Assembly (NCBI RefSeq): GCF_003268675.1
Contig: NZ_CP029378.1
Span: 930,001-994,000, forward strand
Length of the DNA: 64,000 nucleotides
From: Streptomyces bacillaris
Lineage (GTDB): Bacteria > Actinomycetota > Actinomycetes > Streptomycetales > Streptomycetaceae
Direction: 5' to 3'
Shown: positions 16,752-25,599 of the stretch, piece by piece
Layout of the letters: the number at the start of each line of letters is the position of its first letter
Numbering within the stretch: position 1 is the stretch's first letter
Made by a program: the position numbers and the translations under genes
The notes under the pieces: model-generated
The model's input: the letters and a program-made list of their open reading frames with translations, nothing else
What the model was told of the DNA's origin: nothing
Database searches by the model: none

Positions 16752-18764
16752 ATGACCGAACGTCAGAAGGACCGGCCCTGGCTCATGCGGACGTACGCCG
16801 GTCACTCGACCGCCGAGGCGTCCAACGAGCTGTACCGCCGCAACCTCGCCAAGGGCCAGACGGGTCTCTCGGTCGCCTTCGATCTGCCCACGCAGACCGG
16901 ATACGACCCGGACCACATTCTCGCCCGCGGCGAGGTGGGCCGTGTCGGTGTGCCCGTCTCGCACCTCGGTGACATGCGCCGGCTGTTCCAGGACATCCCC
17001 CTGGAGCAGATGAACACCTCGATGACGATCAACGCGACCGCCATGTGGCTGCTGGCGCTCTACCAGGTGGTCGCGGAGGAGCAGGGGGCCGACCCCGCCA
17101 AGCTCCAGGGGACCACGCAGAACGACATCGTGAAGGAGTACCTCTCGCGCGGGACGCACGTCTTCCCGCCGGTGCCCTCGCTGCGGCTGACCACCGACAT
17201 GATCACGTACACGGTCAACCGCATCCCCAAGTGGAACCCGATCAACATCTGCAGCTACCACCTCCAGGAGGCGGGGGCGACCCCGGTCCAGGAGATCGCG
17301 TACGCCATGTCGACCGCCATCGCGGTGCTCGACGCGGTCCGCGACTCGGGCCAGGTCCCGGAGGAGAAGTTCGGTGACGTGGTCGCCCGGATCTCGTTCT
17401 TCGTGAACGCGGGCGTCCGCTTCATCGAGGAGATGTGCAAGATGCGCGCCTTCGGCCGTATCTGGGACCGCGTCACCCGGGAGCGGTACGGCATCACCAA
17501 CGCCAAGCAGCGGCGCTTCCGCTACGGCGTCCAGGTCAACTCCCTCGGCCTGACCGAGGCGCAGCCGGAGAACAACGTCCAGCGCATCGTCCTGGAGATG
17601 CTGGCCGTCACCCTCTCCAAGGACGCCCGCGCCCGCGCGGTGCAGCTCCCGGCCTGGAACGAGGCGCTGGGGCTGCCCCGGCCCTGGGACCAGCAGTGGT
17701 CGCTGCGGATCCAGCAGGTGCTGGCGCACGAGAGCGATCTGCTGGAGTACGAGGACATCTTCGCCGGTTCGCACGTCATCGAGGCCAAGGTGGACGCCCT
17801 GGTCGAGGAGTCGCTGGCGGAGATCGACCGCATCCAGCAGATGGGCGGCGCGATGGCGGCCGTCGAGTCCGGCTACCTCAAGTCGGAGCTGGTCTCCTCG
17901 CACGCGGCCCGGCGGGCCCGGATCGAGGGCGGCGAGGAGAAGATCGTCGGCGTCAACATCTACGAGACGACCGAGCCCAACCCGCTCACCTCCGACCTGG
18001 ACGGCGCGATCATGACCGTCGACCCGGCGAACGAGGCCCGGGTGGTCGCCGCCCTGCACGAGTGGCGGGACAACCGCGACGAGGCCCGGGCGACGGAGGC
18101 GCTGGCCGCGCTGAAGAAGGCCGCCGCGGGCACCGAGAACATGATGGAAGCCACCGTCGAGTGCGCCCGCGCGGGCGTCACCACCGGCGAGTGGTCCTGG
18201 GCGCTGCGGGACGTCTTCGGGGAGTTCCGCGCGCCGACCGGGGTCTCCTCGGCCCCGGTGGCGGTCACCGCCGAGCCGGGCAGCACGCTCGCCCTGGTCC
18301 GCGAGAAGGTCACCCGGACCGCCGCCGACCTGGGCGTGGGACGGCTGCGCCTGCTGGTCGGCAAGCCGGGGCTGGACGGGCACTCCAACGGGGCCGAGCA
18401 GATCGCCGTACGGGCCCGTGACGCCGGGTTCGAGGTGGTCTACCAGGGGATCCGGCTGACCCCGGAGCAGATCACGGACGCGGCGCTGGCCGAGGACGTG
18501 CACTGCGTGGGGCTCTCCATCCTCTCCGGCTCGCACGCGGAGCTGGTGCCCGACGTGCTGCACCGGCTGCGGGAGGCCGGGGCGCCGGACATCCCGGTGA
18601 TCGCCGGCGGCATCATCCCGCCGGCCGACGCGGCGGCGCTCATCGAGGCCGGTGTGGCCGCCGTCTTCACCCCGAAGGACTTCGGCATCACGGAGATCAT
18701 CGGCCGTATCGTCGACGAGATCCGGAAAGCGAACAAGCTCGACCCTCTGGAGGTCTCCGCATGA
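16752..18764 (+). CDS. ecm: ethylmalonyl-CoA mutase (MeaA-type, B12-dependent)
   Basis: The 670-residue protein is an adenosylcobalamin-dependent acyl-CoA mutase with the substrate TIM barrel first (GLSVAFDLPTQTGYDPDH, TMTINATAMWLLALY) and the B12-binding domain last. The latter shows the D-x-H-x-x-G motif as LDGHSNG, LSILSGSH, and the late Gly-Gly of VIAGGIIP. The position directly after ccr (9-bp gap) and the single-chain length identify it as ethylmalonyl-CoA mutase rather than methylmalonyl-CoA mutase; it converts (2R)-ethylmalonyl-CoA to methylsuccinyl-CoA. Its stop overlaps the next start (ATGA), so the two are translationally coupled. Confidence 0.93.
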   Translation: MTERQKDRPWLMRTYAGHSTAEASNELYRRNLAKGQTGLSVAFDLPTQTGYDPDHILARGEVGRVGVPVSHLGDMRRLFQDIPLEQMNTSMTINATAMWLLALYQVVAEEQGADPAKLQGTTQNDIVKEYLSRGTHVFPPVPSLRLTTDMITYTVNRIPKWNPINICSYHLQEAGATPVQEIAYAMSTAIAVLDAVRDSGQVPEEKFGDVVARISFFVNAGVRFIEEMCKMRAFGRIWDRVTRERYGITNAKQRRFRYGVQVNSLGLTEAQPENNVQRIVLEMLAVTLSKDARARAVQLPAWNEALGLPRPWDQQWSLRIQQVLAHESDLLEYEDIFAGSHVIEAKVDALVEESLAEIDRIQQMGGAMAAVESGYLKSELVSSHAARRARIEGGEEKIVGVNIYETTEPNPLTSDLDGAIMTVDPANEARVVAALHEWRDNRDEARATEALAALKKAAAGTENMMEATVECARAGVTTGEWSWALRDVFGEFRAPTGVSSAPVAVTAEPGSTLALVREKVTRTAADLGVGRLRLLVGKPGLDGHSNGAEQIAVRARDAGFEVVYQGIRLTPEQITDAALAEDVHCVGLSILSGSHAELVPDVLHRLREAGAPDIPVIAGGIIPPADAAALIEAGVAAVFTPKDFGITEIIGRIVDEIRKANKLDPLEVSA

Positions 18765-19735
18765 CCACGCCCACCCCCTCGGTCAACCGTCTGCGCCCGC
18801 GCCGCTCGTGTCTGGCCGTGCCGGGCTCCAACCCGCGCTTCCTGGAGAAGGCCCAGGGCCTCCCGGCGGACCAGGTCTTCCTGGACCTGGAGGACGCCTG
18901 CGCGCCGCTCGCCAAGGAGGGCGCCCGCCACACCATCGTGGACGCGCTGAACAACGGTGACTGGAGCGGCAAGACCCGGGTCGTGCGGGTCAACGACTGG
19001 ACGACCCACTGGACGTACCGGGACGTCATCACGGTCGTCGAGGGCGCGGGCCCCAACCTCGACTGCATCATGCTCCCGAAGGTCCAGGACGCCCAGCAGG
19101 TCGTGGCGCTGGACCTGCTGCTGACCCAGATCGAGAAGACGATGGGCTTCGAGGTCGGGAAGATCGGCATCGAGGCGCAGATCGAGAACGCCAAGGGCCT
19201 GGTGAACATCGACGAGATCGCCGCCGCCTCGCCGCGCCTGGAGACGCTGATCTTCGGCCCGGCCGACTTCATGGCCTCGATCAACATGAAGACCCTGGTC
19301 GTCGGCCAGCAGCCGCCCGGCTACCCGGCGGACGCGTACCACTACATCCTGATGCGCATCCTGATGGCGGCCCGCAGCCACGACCTCCAGGCGATCGACG
19401 GCCCGTTCCTCCAGATCCGCGACGTGGACGCCTACCGCGAGGTGGCCGGCCGCGCCGCCGCCCTCGGTTTCGACGGCAAGTGGGTGCTCCACCCGGGCCA
19501 GGTCGACGCGGCCAACGAGGTGTTCTCGCCCTCGCAGGAGGACTACGACCACGCCGAGCTGATCCTCGACGCCTACGAGTGGTGCACCTCCGAGGAGGGT
19601 GGCAAGAAGGGCTCCGCGATGCTCGGCGACGAGATGATCGACGAGGCCAGCCGCAAGATGGCGCTCGTCATCGCGGGCAAGGGCCGGGCCGCCGGAATGC
19701 AGCGCACGTCCAAGTTCGAAGCCCCGGAGGCCTGA
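18761..19735 (+). CDS. mcl: HpcH/HpaI-CitE family beta-methylmalyl-CoA/malyl-CoA lyase
   Basis: The 324-residue protein belongs to the CitE/HpcH aldolase-lyase family: RSCLAVPGSNPRFLEKA at the N-terminus, the metal-ligand region LDLEDACAP, GIEAQIENAKG and GPADFMASI. In this operon it is the enzyme that cleaves beta-methylmalyl-CoA to propionyl-CoA and glyoxylate, and possibly forms malyl-CoA. It overlaps the mutase gene by 4 bp (ATGA) and is followed after 2 bp by the hydratase. The reaction is assigned from context; a thioesterase-like CitE role is less likely. Confidence 0.88.
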   Translation: MTTPTPSVNRLRPRRSCLAVPGSNPRFLEKAQGLPADQVFLDLEDACAPLAKEGARHTIVDALNNGDWSGKTRVVRVNDWTTHWTYRDVITVVEGAGPNLDCIMLPKVQDAQQVVALDLLLTQIEKTMGFEVGKIGIEAQIENAKGLVNIDEIAAASPRLETLIFGPADFMASINMKTLVVGQQPPGYPADAYHYILMRILMAARSHDLQAIDGPFLQIRDVDAYREVAGRAAALGFDGKWVLHPGQVDAANEVFSPSQEDYDHAELILDAYEWCTSEEGGKKGSAMLGDEMIDEASRKMALVIAGKGRAAGMQRTSKFEAPEA

Positions 19736-19737
19736 TC

Positions 19738-20241
19738 ATGCAGTTCGGACGCACTTTTGAGGAGTTCGAGGTCGGTGCCGTCTACAAGCACTGGCCCGGA
19801 AAGACGGTCACGGAATACGACGACCACCTCTTCTGCCTGCTGACCATGAATCACCACCCGCTCCACATGGACAGCAACTACGCGGAGAGGACGACCGACT
19901 TCGGGAAGAACGTCGTCGTCGGCAACTACATCTACTCGCTGCTGCTCGGCATGTCGGTGCCGGACGTCTCCGGAAAGGCCATCGCCAATCTGGAGGTCGA
20001 ATCGCTCAAGCACATCGCGCCGACCTTCCACGGCGACACCATCTACGGCGAGACCACCGTCCTGGACAAGACCCCGTCGAAGTCCAAGAACGACCGCGGA
20101 ATCGTGTACGTCGAGACCAGGGGGTTCAAGCAGGACGGCACGGTGGTCTGCGTGTTCCGCCGCAAGGTGATGGTCCCCACCGAGACGTACATCAAGGAGC
20201 GGGGCGGCGAGCAGCCCGGCCGCCCGACGCCCGCCAACTAG
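19738..20241 (+). CDS. mch: MaoC-family dehydratase, probable mesaconyl-CoA hydratase
   Basis: The 167-residue single hot-dog protein has the (R)-hydratase catalytic signature (D near DDHLFCLLTMNHHPLHMD, with the essential His and following Asn/Asp). From its place in the ccr-ecm-lyase-dehydrogenase operon it should hydrate mesaconyl-C1-CoA to beta-methylmalyl-CoA. Rhodobacter mesaconyl-CoA hydratase is about twice this length, so a homodimer of single hot-dog units is expected here. The ATG at 19738 lies 2 bp after the lyase stop. Confidence 0.85.
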   Translation: MQFGRTFEEFEVGAVYKHWPGKTVTEYDDHLFCLLTMNHHPLHMDSNYAERTTDFGKNVVVGNYIYSLLLGMSVPDVSGKAIANLEVESLKHIAPTFHGDTIYGETTVLDKTPSKSKNDRGIVYVETRGFKQDGTVVCVFRRKVMVPTETYIKERGGEQPGRPTPAN

Positions 20242-20294
20242 CCAGCCGTGCAGGGCCGTGAGGCCATCCGCGTGAAGCCACAGGAGAAGCAGCC

Positions 20295-21500
20295 ATGACG
20301 CGACTCGCCCAGACAGCCGGTCTGAACGACGTCCAGCGGGAAATCCTTTCCACGGTCCGGGATTTCGTCGACAAGGAGATCATTCCGGTCGCGACCCAGC
20401 TGGAGCACCGCGACGAGTACCCCACCGAGATCGTGGAAGGGCTCAAGGAACTCGGCCTGTTCGGGCTGATGATCCCCGAGGAGTACGGGGGCCTGGGCGA
20501 GTCGCTGCTCACCTACGCGCTCTGCGTGGAGGAGATCGCGCGCGGCTGGATGAGCGTGTCGGGGATCATCAACACGCACTTCATCGTGGCCTACATGCTC
20601 AAGCAGCACGGCACCCAGGAGCAGAAGGACACCTTCCTGCCGCGGATGGCCCTCGGTGAGGTGCGGGGGGCCTTCTCGATGTCGGAGCCGGCGCTCGGCT
20701 CCGATGTCTCGGCGATCACGTCGAAGGGCGTCAGGGATGGCGACGAGTACGTTCTCAACGGCCAGAAGATGTGGCTGACGAACGGCGGCACGTCGACGCT
20801 GGTGGCCGTTCTCTGCCGAAGTGACGAAGGCCACCCCGAGGGCACCGCGCCCCACAAGTCGATGACGACCTTCCTCGTGGAGAAGGAGGCCGGCTTCGGA
20901 GAGGTCCGGCCCGGCCTGACCATCCCCGGAAAGATCGACAAGATGGGGTACAAGGGCGTCGACACGACCGAGCTCATCATGGACAACCTGCGCATTCCGG
21001 CCAATCGGGTCCTGGGGGGCACCACCGGCCGAGGGTTTTACCAAATGATGGACGGTGTCGAGGTCGGGCGGGTCAATGTGGCCGCCCGTGGCTGCGGTGT
21101 CGCTCAGCGTGCGTTCGAGCTGGGCGTTTCGTACGCCCAGCAGCGCCACACCTTCGGCAAACCGATCGCACAGCACCAGGCGATCCAGTTCAAATTGGCC
21201 GAAATGGCCACCAAGGTCGAGGCCGCTCATGCGATGATGGTGAACGCGGCACGCAAAAAGGACTCCGGGGAACGTAACGACCTGGAGGCAGGGATGGCGA
21301 AGTACCTCGCCTCCGAGTACTGCAAGGAAGTCGTCGAGGACGCCTTCCGTATCCACGGCGGCTACGGCTTCTCCAAGGAGTACGAGATCGAGCGCCTCTA
21401 CCGCGAGGCCCCGATGCTGCTGATCGGTGAAGGTACCGCCGAGATCCAGAAAATGATCATTGGCCGGCGACTCCTGGAGGAGTACCGATTCCAGGGCTGA
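20295..21500 (+). CDS. acyl-CoA dehydrogenase, candidate methylsuccinyl-CoA dehydrogenase
   Basis: The 401-residue flavoprotein has the complete acyl-CoA dehydrogenase domain order. Recognisable parts are AFSMSEPALGSDVSAI (substrate/FAD site), the FAD-binding R in QQRHTFGKPI, GGYGFSKEYEIERLYRE and the catalytic Glu in LLIGEGTAEIQKMII. As last gene of the ethylmalonyl-CoA operon it probably oxidises (2S)-methylsuccinyl-CoA to mesaconyl-CoA. Characterised Mcd proteins are longer (about 550 residues), so this is context-based. A 53-bp gap with its own ribosome-binding site separates it from the hydratase gene. Base composition drops near 21000-21300, with less common codons. Confidence 0.85.
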   Translation: MTRLAQTAGLNDVQREILSTVRDFVDKEIIPVATQLEHRDEYPTEIVEGLKELGLFGLMIPEEYGGLGESLLTYALCVEEIARGWMSVSGIINTHFIVAYMLKQHGTQEQKDTFLPRMALGEVRGAFSMSEPALGSDVSAITSKGVRDGDEYVLNGQKMWLTNGGTSTLVAVLCRSDEGHPEGTAPHKSMTTFLVEKEAGFGEVRPGLTIPGKIDKMGYKGVDTTELIMDNLRIPANRVLGGTTGRGFYQMMDGVEVGRVNVAARGCGVAQRAFELGVSYAQQRHTFGKPIAQHQAIQFKLAEMATKVEAAHAMMVNAARKKDSGERNDLEAGMAKYLASEYCKEVVEDAFRIHGGYGFSKEYEIERLYREAPMLLIGEGTAEIQKMIIGRRLLEEYRFQG

Positions 21501-21590
21501 TTGTCCGTTCTGGGGTGATTTGGTGGCGAAGAACATCACACCGGGTCACCCTCGACGGGCGGCGTTCGACAGTCCGACTCGGCTGCTGGC

Positions 21591-21621
21591 TTGCCCAGTT
21601 GCGCCCGGCAACCGATAGCAT
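21591..21621 (+). promoter_or_regulatory. possible promoter of psd-pssA
   Basis: TTGCCC at 21591-21596 and TAGCAT at 21616-21621 are 19 bp apart, 60 bp before the psd start. The spacing is longer than optimal, so this is a weak call. Transcription from the upstream operon is also possible. Confidence 0.25.
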
Positions 21622-21680
21622 CTTCGGAAAGCCGCCGTCCCCCGTTGCCAGCGCGGCATCATCCGCTACGAAGGTCATTC

Positions 21681-22328
21681 ATGCCCGACAGCCCTACCTC
21701 CGCAAACCGCGGCGGGGTCCGCATCGCCCGCGGAGCATCGCCGTGGCTCCTCCCGACCGTCGCCACCGCGGCCCTCAGCCTGGTCCGCGCCCGCAAGTCC
21801 GGGCGCTGGGCGGCTGCGGCCGTGCCCACCACCGCGCTCGCTGCGGGCATGCTGTGGTTCTTCCGTGACCCCGAGCGCGAGATCGCCGAGGGCCGGGTCA
21901 TCTCCCCGGCCGACGGTGTGGTGCAGAGCATCATGCCGTGGAAGGACGGGCGGACCCGGGTCGCCATCTTCATGAGCCCGCTCAACGTCCACGTCAACCG
22001 CGCGCCGCTGGCGGGCACCGTGACGTCGGTCGAGCACGTGCCGGGCGGGTTCGTTCCGGCGTTCAACAAGGAGAGCGAGAACAACGAGCGCGTTGTCTGG
22101 CACTTCGACACCGAACTGGGCGACATCGAGATGGTGCAGATCGCGGGAGCGGTCGCCCGTCGCATCGTGCCGTACATCCCGCAGGGGACGAAGGTGGAGC
22201 AGGGCGAGCGCATCGGCCTGATCCGCTTCGGCTCCCGGGTCGACATCTACCTTCCGGAAGGTATCGATGTCGCGGTCGAGGTCGGCCAGGCCACCACCGC
22301 GGGGGTGACTCGAATTGACCGTAGTTGA
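21681..22328 (+). CDS. psd: phosphatidylserine decarboxylase
   Basis: The 215-residue proenzyme is of the short, archaeal/actinobacterial type. Autocleavage between G184 and S185 in IRFGSRVDIYLP would give a small alpha chain with an N-terminal pyruvoyl group. Other conserved parts are LWFFRDPEREI, SPADGVV, FMSPLNVHVNRAP and FNKESENNERV. A hydrophobic segment (residues about 20-58) anchors it to the membrane. It converts phosphatidylserine to phosphatidylethanolamine. The 3' end overlaps pssA by 14 bp, and the pair performs two consecutive steps. Confidence 0.96.
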   Translation: MPDSPTSANRGGVRIARGASPWLLPTVATAALSLVRARKSGRWAAAAVPTTALAAGMLWFFRDPEREIAEGRVISPADGVVQSIMPWKDGRTRVAIFMSPLNVHVNRAPLAGTVTSVEHVPGGFVPAFNKESENNERVVWHFDTELGDIEMVQIAGAVARRIVPYIPQGTKVEQGERIGLIRFGSRVDIYLPEGIDVAVEVGQATTAGVTRIDRS

Positions 22329-23178
22329 TCCGGATACCAAGGTCGGCTGGGTGCCCGAGGCCGAGCAGGAGAGCGACGCCGACGGCGCGGAGGACATGCC
22401 GCTCTCGCTGCGGCTGTCGATAGCGGACACGCTCACTCTCGGTAACGCCACGTGCGGTTTCATGGCGGTGTACTTCACCACCACGGGGATCCTCATCCCG
22501 CACCTCACGGGCAGCGAGGAGACGGGCATGGCCCGTCACTCGGCGGCCACCGCCGTGATCCTCATGCTGATGGCGGCGATCTTCGACCTCTTCGACGGGC
22601 TCGTGGCGCGCAAGCTGCGCTCCTCGCCGATGGGGGCCGAGCTGGACAACCTGTCCGACCTCATCAGCTTCGGGCTCGCCCCGGCGTACTTCGTCCTCGT
22701 GTACGGGATGGTCGCGGACGACGCCCACCAGCGGGTGTCGGCGCTGGCGGCGATCGTGGTGCTCCTGGCCGTGGTGCTCCGGCTGGCCAGATTCTCCTGT
22801 GTGACCTTGAAGGACGGCATGTTCCAGGGCATGCCGAGCCCCTTCGGAGCGCTGACGGTCGTCTCGATCGTGCTCCTGGAGCTGCCGTTCATCCCGACGC
22901 TGCTGGCGATCGTCGGGGTGGCGTGGCTGATGGTGAGCCGGGTCGAGTACCCCAAGCCGCGGGGCATCCTCGCGGTGGCGATGCTCAGCTGGATCGTGAG
23001 CGCGATGGGGCTGCTCGCCGCATGGGCGTTCGACGCCCCGGGCGGTCAGCTGCTGCTCCAGACCGGCTGTGCGCTCCAGGTGGTGCTGGGCGCGGTGATC
23101 CCGCTCTTCGCCACGGCGCGACGGGTCAACACGTTCCGTGACAACCGCCGCGAGGCGCGGGCGGCACAGCTCCCGTAG
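22315..23178 (+). CDS. pssA: CDP-diacylglycerol-serine O-phosphatidyltransferase
   Basis: The 287-residue membrane protein has the CDP-alcohol phosphotransferase motif D-G-x2-A-R-x8-G-x3-D-x3-D starting at D94 (FDGLVARK ... GAELDNLSD) and about seven hydrophobic segments. It makes phosphatidylserine from CDP-diacylglycerol and serine, the substrate of the adjacent Psd. The start is a TTG at 22315 inside the end of psd; the overlap of 14 bp suggests translational coupling. The N-terminal 35 residues are acidic and not conserved. It ends 30 bp before a strong hairpin. Confidence 0.95.
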   Translation: MTVVDPDTKVGWVPEAEQESDADGAEDMPLSLRLSIADTLTLGNATCGFMAVYFTTTGILIPHLTGSEETGMARHSAATAVILMLMAAIFDLFDGLVARKLRSSPMGAELDNLSDLISFGLAPAYFVLVYGMVADDAHQRVSALAAIVVLLAVVLRLARFSCVTLKDGMFQGMPSPFGALTVVSIVLLELPFIPTLLAIVGVAWLMVSRVEYPKPRGILAVAMLSWIVSAMGLLAAWAFDAPGGQLLLQTGCALQVVLGAVIPLFATARRVNTFRDNRREARAAQLP

Positions 23179-23208
23179 CGGGCACGTACACGGAGTACAC
23201 GGAACAGG

Positions 23209-23246
23209 GCGAGGGCCCGGATGCTCCCCGGCATCCGGGCCCTCGC
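23209..23246. terminator. bidirectional hairpin terminator between pssA and SpoIIE-phosphatase genes
   Basis: A perfect 16-bp stem (arm GCGAGGGCCCGGATGC, 6-base loop TCCCCG) lies between the convergent stop codons at 23178 and 23271. It can serve both strands. Confidence 0.8.
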
Positions 23247-23270
23247 GCGTTTCCCGGCGGTGTCGGCCGC

Positions 23271-24362
23271 TCACACGGCCCGGCGGGTGACCGCCAGGAT
23301 CGCCATGTCGTCCTGGTGGCCGTCCCCGGTCCACCGCCCGACGTCCGCCACCAGATCGGCCACCAGGGGCCCTGGAGCGGCGTACGGGGCCCCGCGCAGC
23401 CGGGACGAGCGGCAGGGGTCGTAGAAGGTCCCCCGGGCGTTCCTGGCCTCGGTGACGCCGTCGGTGACCAGGAGCAGCGATGCGCCCGGAGGCAGGGCGA
23501 CGGTGTCGGCCTCCCCCTGGTCCTGGCCGGCCGGGCCGAGCCCCATGCCGAGGGGCAGCCGGGGCACGCGGGCGTCGAGCCGGACCACTTCTCCCCCGTG
23601 GACCAGGTACGGGGCCGGGTGGCCCCGGTTGAGCAGGCGTACGGCCGCCCCGTCGGCGGAGACCTCCGCCAGCAGGGCCGTGGTGAAGTCCTCGTCGGAC
23701 GTCGGCCCGCCCGCCCGGGCCGCCTCCCGGGCCAGCGCCTCGTCGAGCCGCCGGGCCAGCTCGGGCAGGGTGGGGGCGTACTCGGCCTCCTGGCGGAAGG
23801 CGCCGATGGCGACGGCGACCGCGGCGATGGCCTGGAGCCCCTTGCCCCGGACGTCCCCGATCAGCAGCCGGGGCCCGAAGGGGGTGTCCTGGACGGCGTA
23901 GAGGTCCCCGCCGATCCTGGCCTCGGTCTGGGCCGCCGTGTAGCTCGCGGCCACCGCCAGCGGGCCGGCGGCGGTGGGCGGGTCCGGCAGCACGGCCAGC
24001 TGGACGGCCTCCGCGACGCCCCGGGCCCGGGCCAGCTCCTCCACCTGGCGGGCCAGGAGCCGGTTCACCACGAGGGCCAGCGCGCCGATCAGCCCCACCA
24101 CCGCCAGGTCGACGTAGGTGGCGTCGGCGGGCCGCCCGTGGTGCAGGTCGAGCGCCAGGGTCAACGCGCAGGCGGTGCCCGCGACGACGGCCGCGGCCCG
24201 GAACGAGAGCATCGCCCCGGCCACCAGACCGGCCGCGGCCAGCAGTGGGAGGCCCATGTAGGGGCGGGGGGCGAGGAGGTTCAGCAGGAGGCCGCCGACC
24301 AGCGCCAGCACGGCCAGCGCCCAGGGGACCCGTCGCGAGGGGAGCGGGAATCCGTCGGCCAT
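23271..24362 (-). CDS. membrane-bound SpoIIE-type PP2C protein phosphatase
   Basis: The 363-residue protein has four or five hydrophobic segments within residues 10-115 (WALAVLALVGGLLLNLLA, MGLPLLAAAGLVAGAMLSF, AAVVAGTACALTLAL, LAVVGLIGALALVVNRLL), then a short coiled linker (RQVEELARARGVAEAV) and a C-terminal SpoIIE phosphatase domain. Metal-binding Asp residues are visible in RIGGDLYAVQ and IGDVRGKG and near the C-terminus (TDGVTEARN, GHQDDMAIL). Such proteins dephosphorylate anti-sigma-factor antagonists, but none is adjacent. I chose the ATG at 24362 (AGGGGGC upstream); the ATG at 24407 is an alternative. Confidence 0.88.
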   Translation of the reverse strand: MADGFPLPSRRVPWALAVLALVGGLLLNLLAPRPYMGLPLLAAAGLVAGAMLSFRAAAVVAGTACALTLALDLHHGRPADATYVDLAVVGLIGALALVVNRLLARQVEELARARGVAEAVQLAVLPDPPTAAGPLAVAASYTAAQTEARIGGDLYAVQDTPFGPRLLIGDVRGKGLQAIAAVAVAIGAFRQEAEYAPTLPELARRLDEALAREAARAGGPTSDEDFTTALLAEVSADGAAVRLLNRGHPAPYLVHGGEVVRLDARVPRLPLGMGLGPAGQDQGEADTVALPPGASLLLVTDGVTEARNARGTFYDPCRSSRLRGAPYAAPGPLVADLVADVGRWTGDGHQDDMAILAVTRRAV

Positions 24363-24677
24363 GAGGCCCCCTGTCGCCGAACCGTCGGGCTTACCGGAAT
24401 CCACCATTCCACCTGGCCGCCCGCGCCGCAGGCTCCGGGCGGCGGCCCCACCCGCCGGGGCCGGGTTTCCGCCACCGGGACCCCGCGGTCGGCGCCGCCT
24501 ACCACGGCCTGCTCCCCCGCACCAGAGGCGAAGCCCTCCCGGTGGCTGAGAAGTTCCGGCAGCGGACTGAGTACGGGGATCCCGTCAACCCGGCGCGCCG
24601 GGCTTCTAGAATCACCTCGCATCCGACACCCCGACGACTCGGGCGGGGACGCGGAGCTGGCGGACGACGGGGGTCCG

Positions 24678-25544
24678 ATGATGACGCAGCACAGGTTCGG
24701 AGCGGGGCGTGCGGTGGCGGTCGCGGCGGCGGGCGTCCTGCTCGCGGGCTGCGGAAGCGCGGGGTCGAAGGCCGGGGAGGACCCGGAGCCGAAGCCGTCC
24801 GCCTCGGCGCGGCAGGCCGGGGAGTCCACGGAGCCCTCCGGATCGCCGGACCCCAAGAAGCCGGCGGAGTCCAAGGAGCCGGGGGAGTCCAAGGAGCCGG
24901 GGGCGCTGCCCAGCGCGTACGACTTCACGCCCAGCCCGGACCGGGTCCCGAAGACGGCGGCCGAGGCCCGCAGGCTGACGCGTAACGCCATCCTCGGGGA
25001 GGCCGACTGGACGGCGGGCATGGTGCGGGGGACGCCGTACGAGACCGCCGGGACCTGGACCGTGCTGGCCGATTCCTGTGTCTGGAGCCGGAGCGCCCTG
25101 CCCGACGGGGTGCTGGACTCCTTCACGCGGCGGCTCGACGTCCCGGCCCAGGACGGCAAAGGGCGGGTCCGGGGCTCGGTGACCGTGACGGTGCACAAGA
25201 GCGTCGAGGGCGCCGACCGGGAGATCAAGGACACCGTCCAGGAGAGCTTCCGCTGCCCGTCCCAGGAGCTGGGCGGCGGACAGCGGCTGAGCGGGCTGAT
25301 GTCGCTCCAGTTCGACCAGAAGGACGTGCGCAACGCGGACGCCTCGCTCTTCGAGGCCGGGAAGTTCACCGGACCCGGGTCGGACGGCACGCAGGACTAC
25401 GTCTGGTCCAAGTCCCGGATCGGTTCGGTCACCACGGCCGTCTCGGTCAAGGGCGCCAAGGGGTACGAGACCACCGACCTGCTGCGGATCGCCGCCGAGG
25501 GCGGGGCCAAGGTGCTCTACCGGGTCGAGCTGGAACTCAAATAG
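24678..25544 (+). CDS. putative lipoprotein of unknown function
   Basis: The 288-residue protein starts with a lipoprotein signal peptide and lipobox (VLLAGC, Cys near residue 25). A low-complexity linker follows, rich in Pro, Glu, Lys and Ser, with repeats of the type SKEPGE. The globular part from about residue 85 contains ETAGTWTVLADSCVW and ends VLYRVELELK; I do not recognise it as a named family. Two Cys residues (in DSCVW and FRCPS) could form a disulphide outside the cell. It precedes the sensor-kinase gene by 55 bp on the same strand, so a shared extracytoplasmic signalling role is possible but unproven. Confidence 0.75.
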   Translation: MMTQHRFGAGRAVAVAAAGVLLAGCGSAGSKAGEDPEPKPSASARQAGESTEPSGSPDPKKPAESKEPGESKEPGALPSAYDFTPSPDRVPKTAAEARRLTRNAILGEADWTAGMVRGTPYETAGTWTVLADSCVWSRSALPDGVLDSFTRRLDVPAQDGKGRVRGSVTVTVHKSVEGADREIKDTVQESFRCPSQELGGGQRLSGLMSLQFDQKDVRNADASLFEAGKFTGPGSDGTQDYVWSKSRIGSVTTAVSVKGAKGYETTDLLRIAAEGGAKVLYRVELELK

Positions 25545-25599
25545 GCCCAGGGCGACTCCGGGCGTACGACACGATCACGACGCAGGGACGTAACCGCTG

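Noticed and set aside
15261..18563. 1100-codon open frame on the minus strand opposite ccr and the mutase gene
   Set aside because: It is a codon-bias mirror of the plus-strand genes: low-complexity Arg/Val/Gly/Asp-rich protein with no motif, while the opposite strand encodes two clear enzymes.
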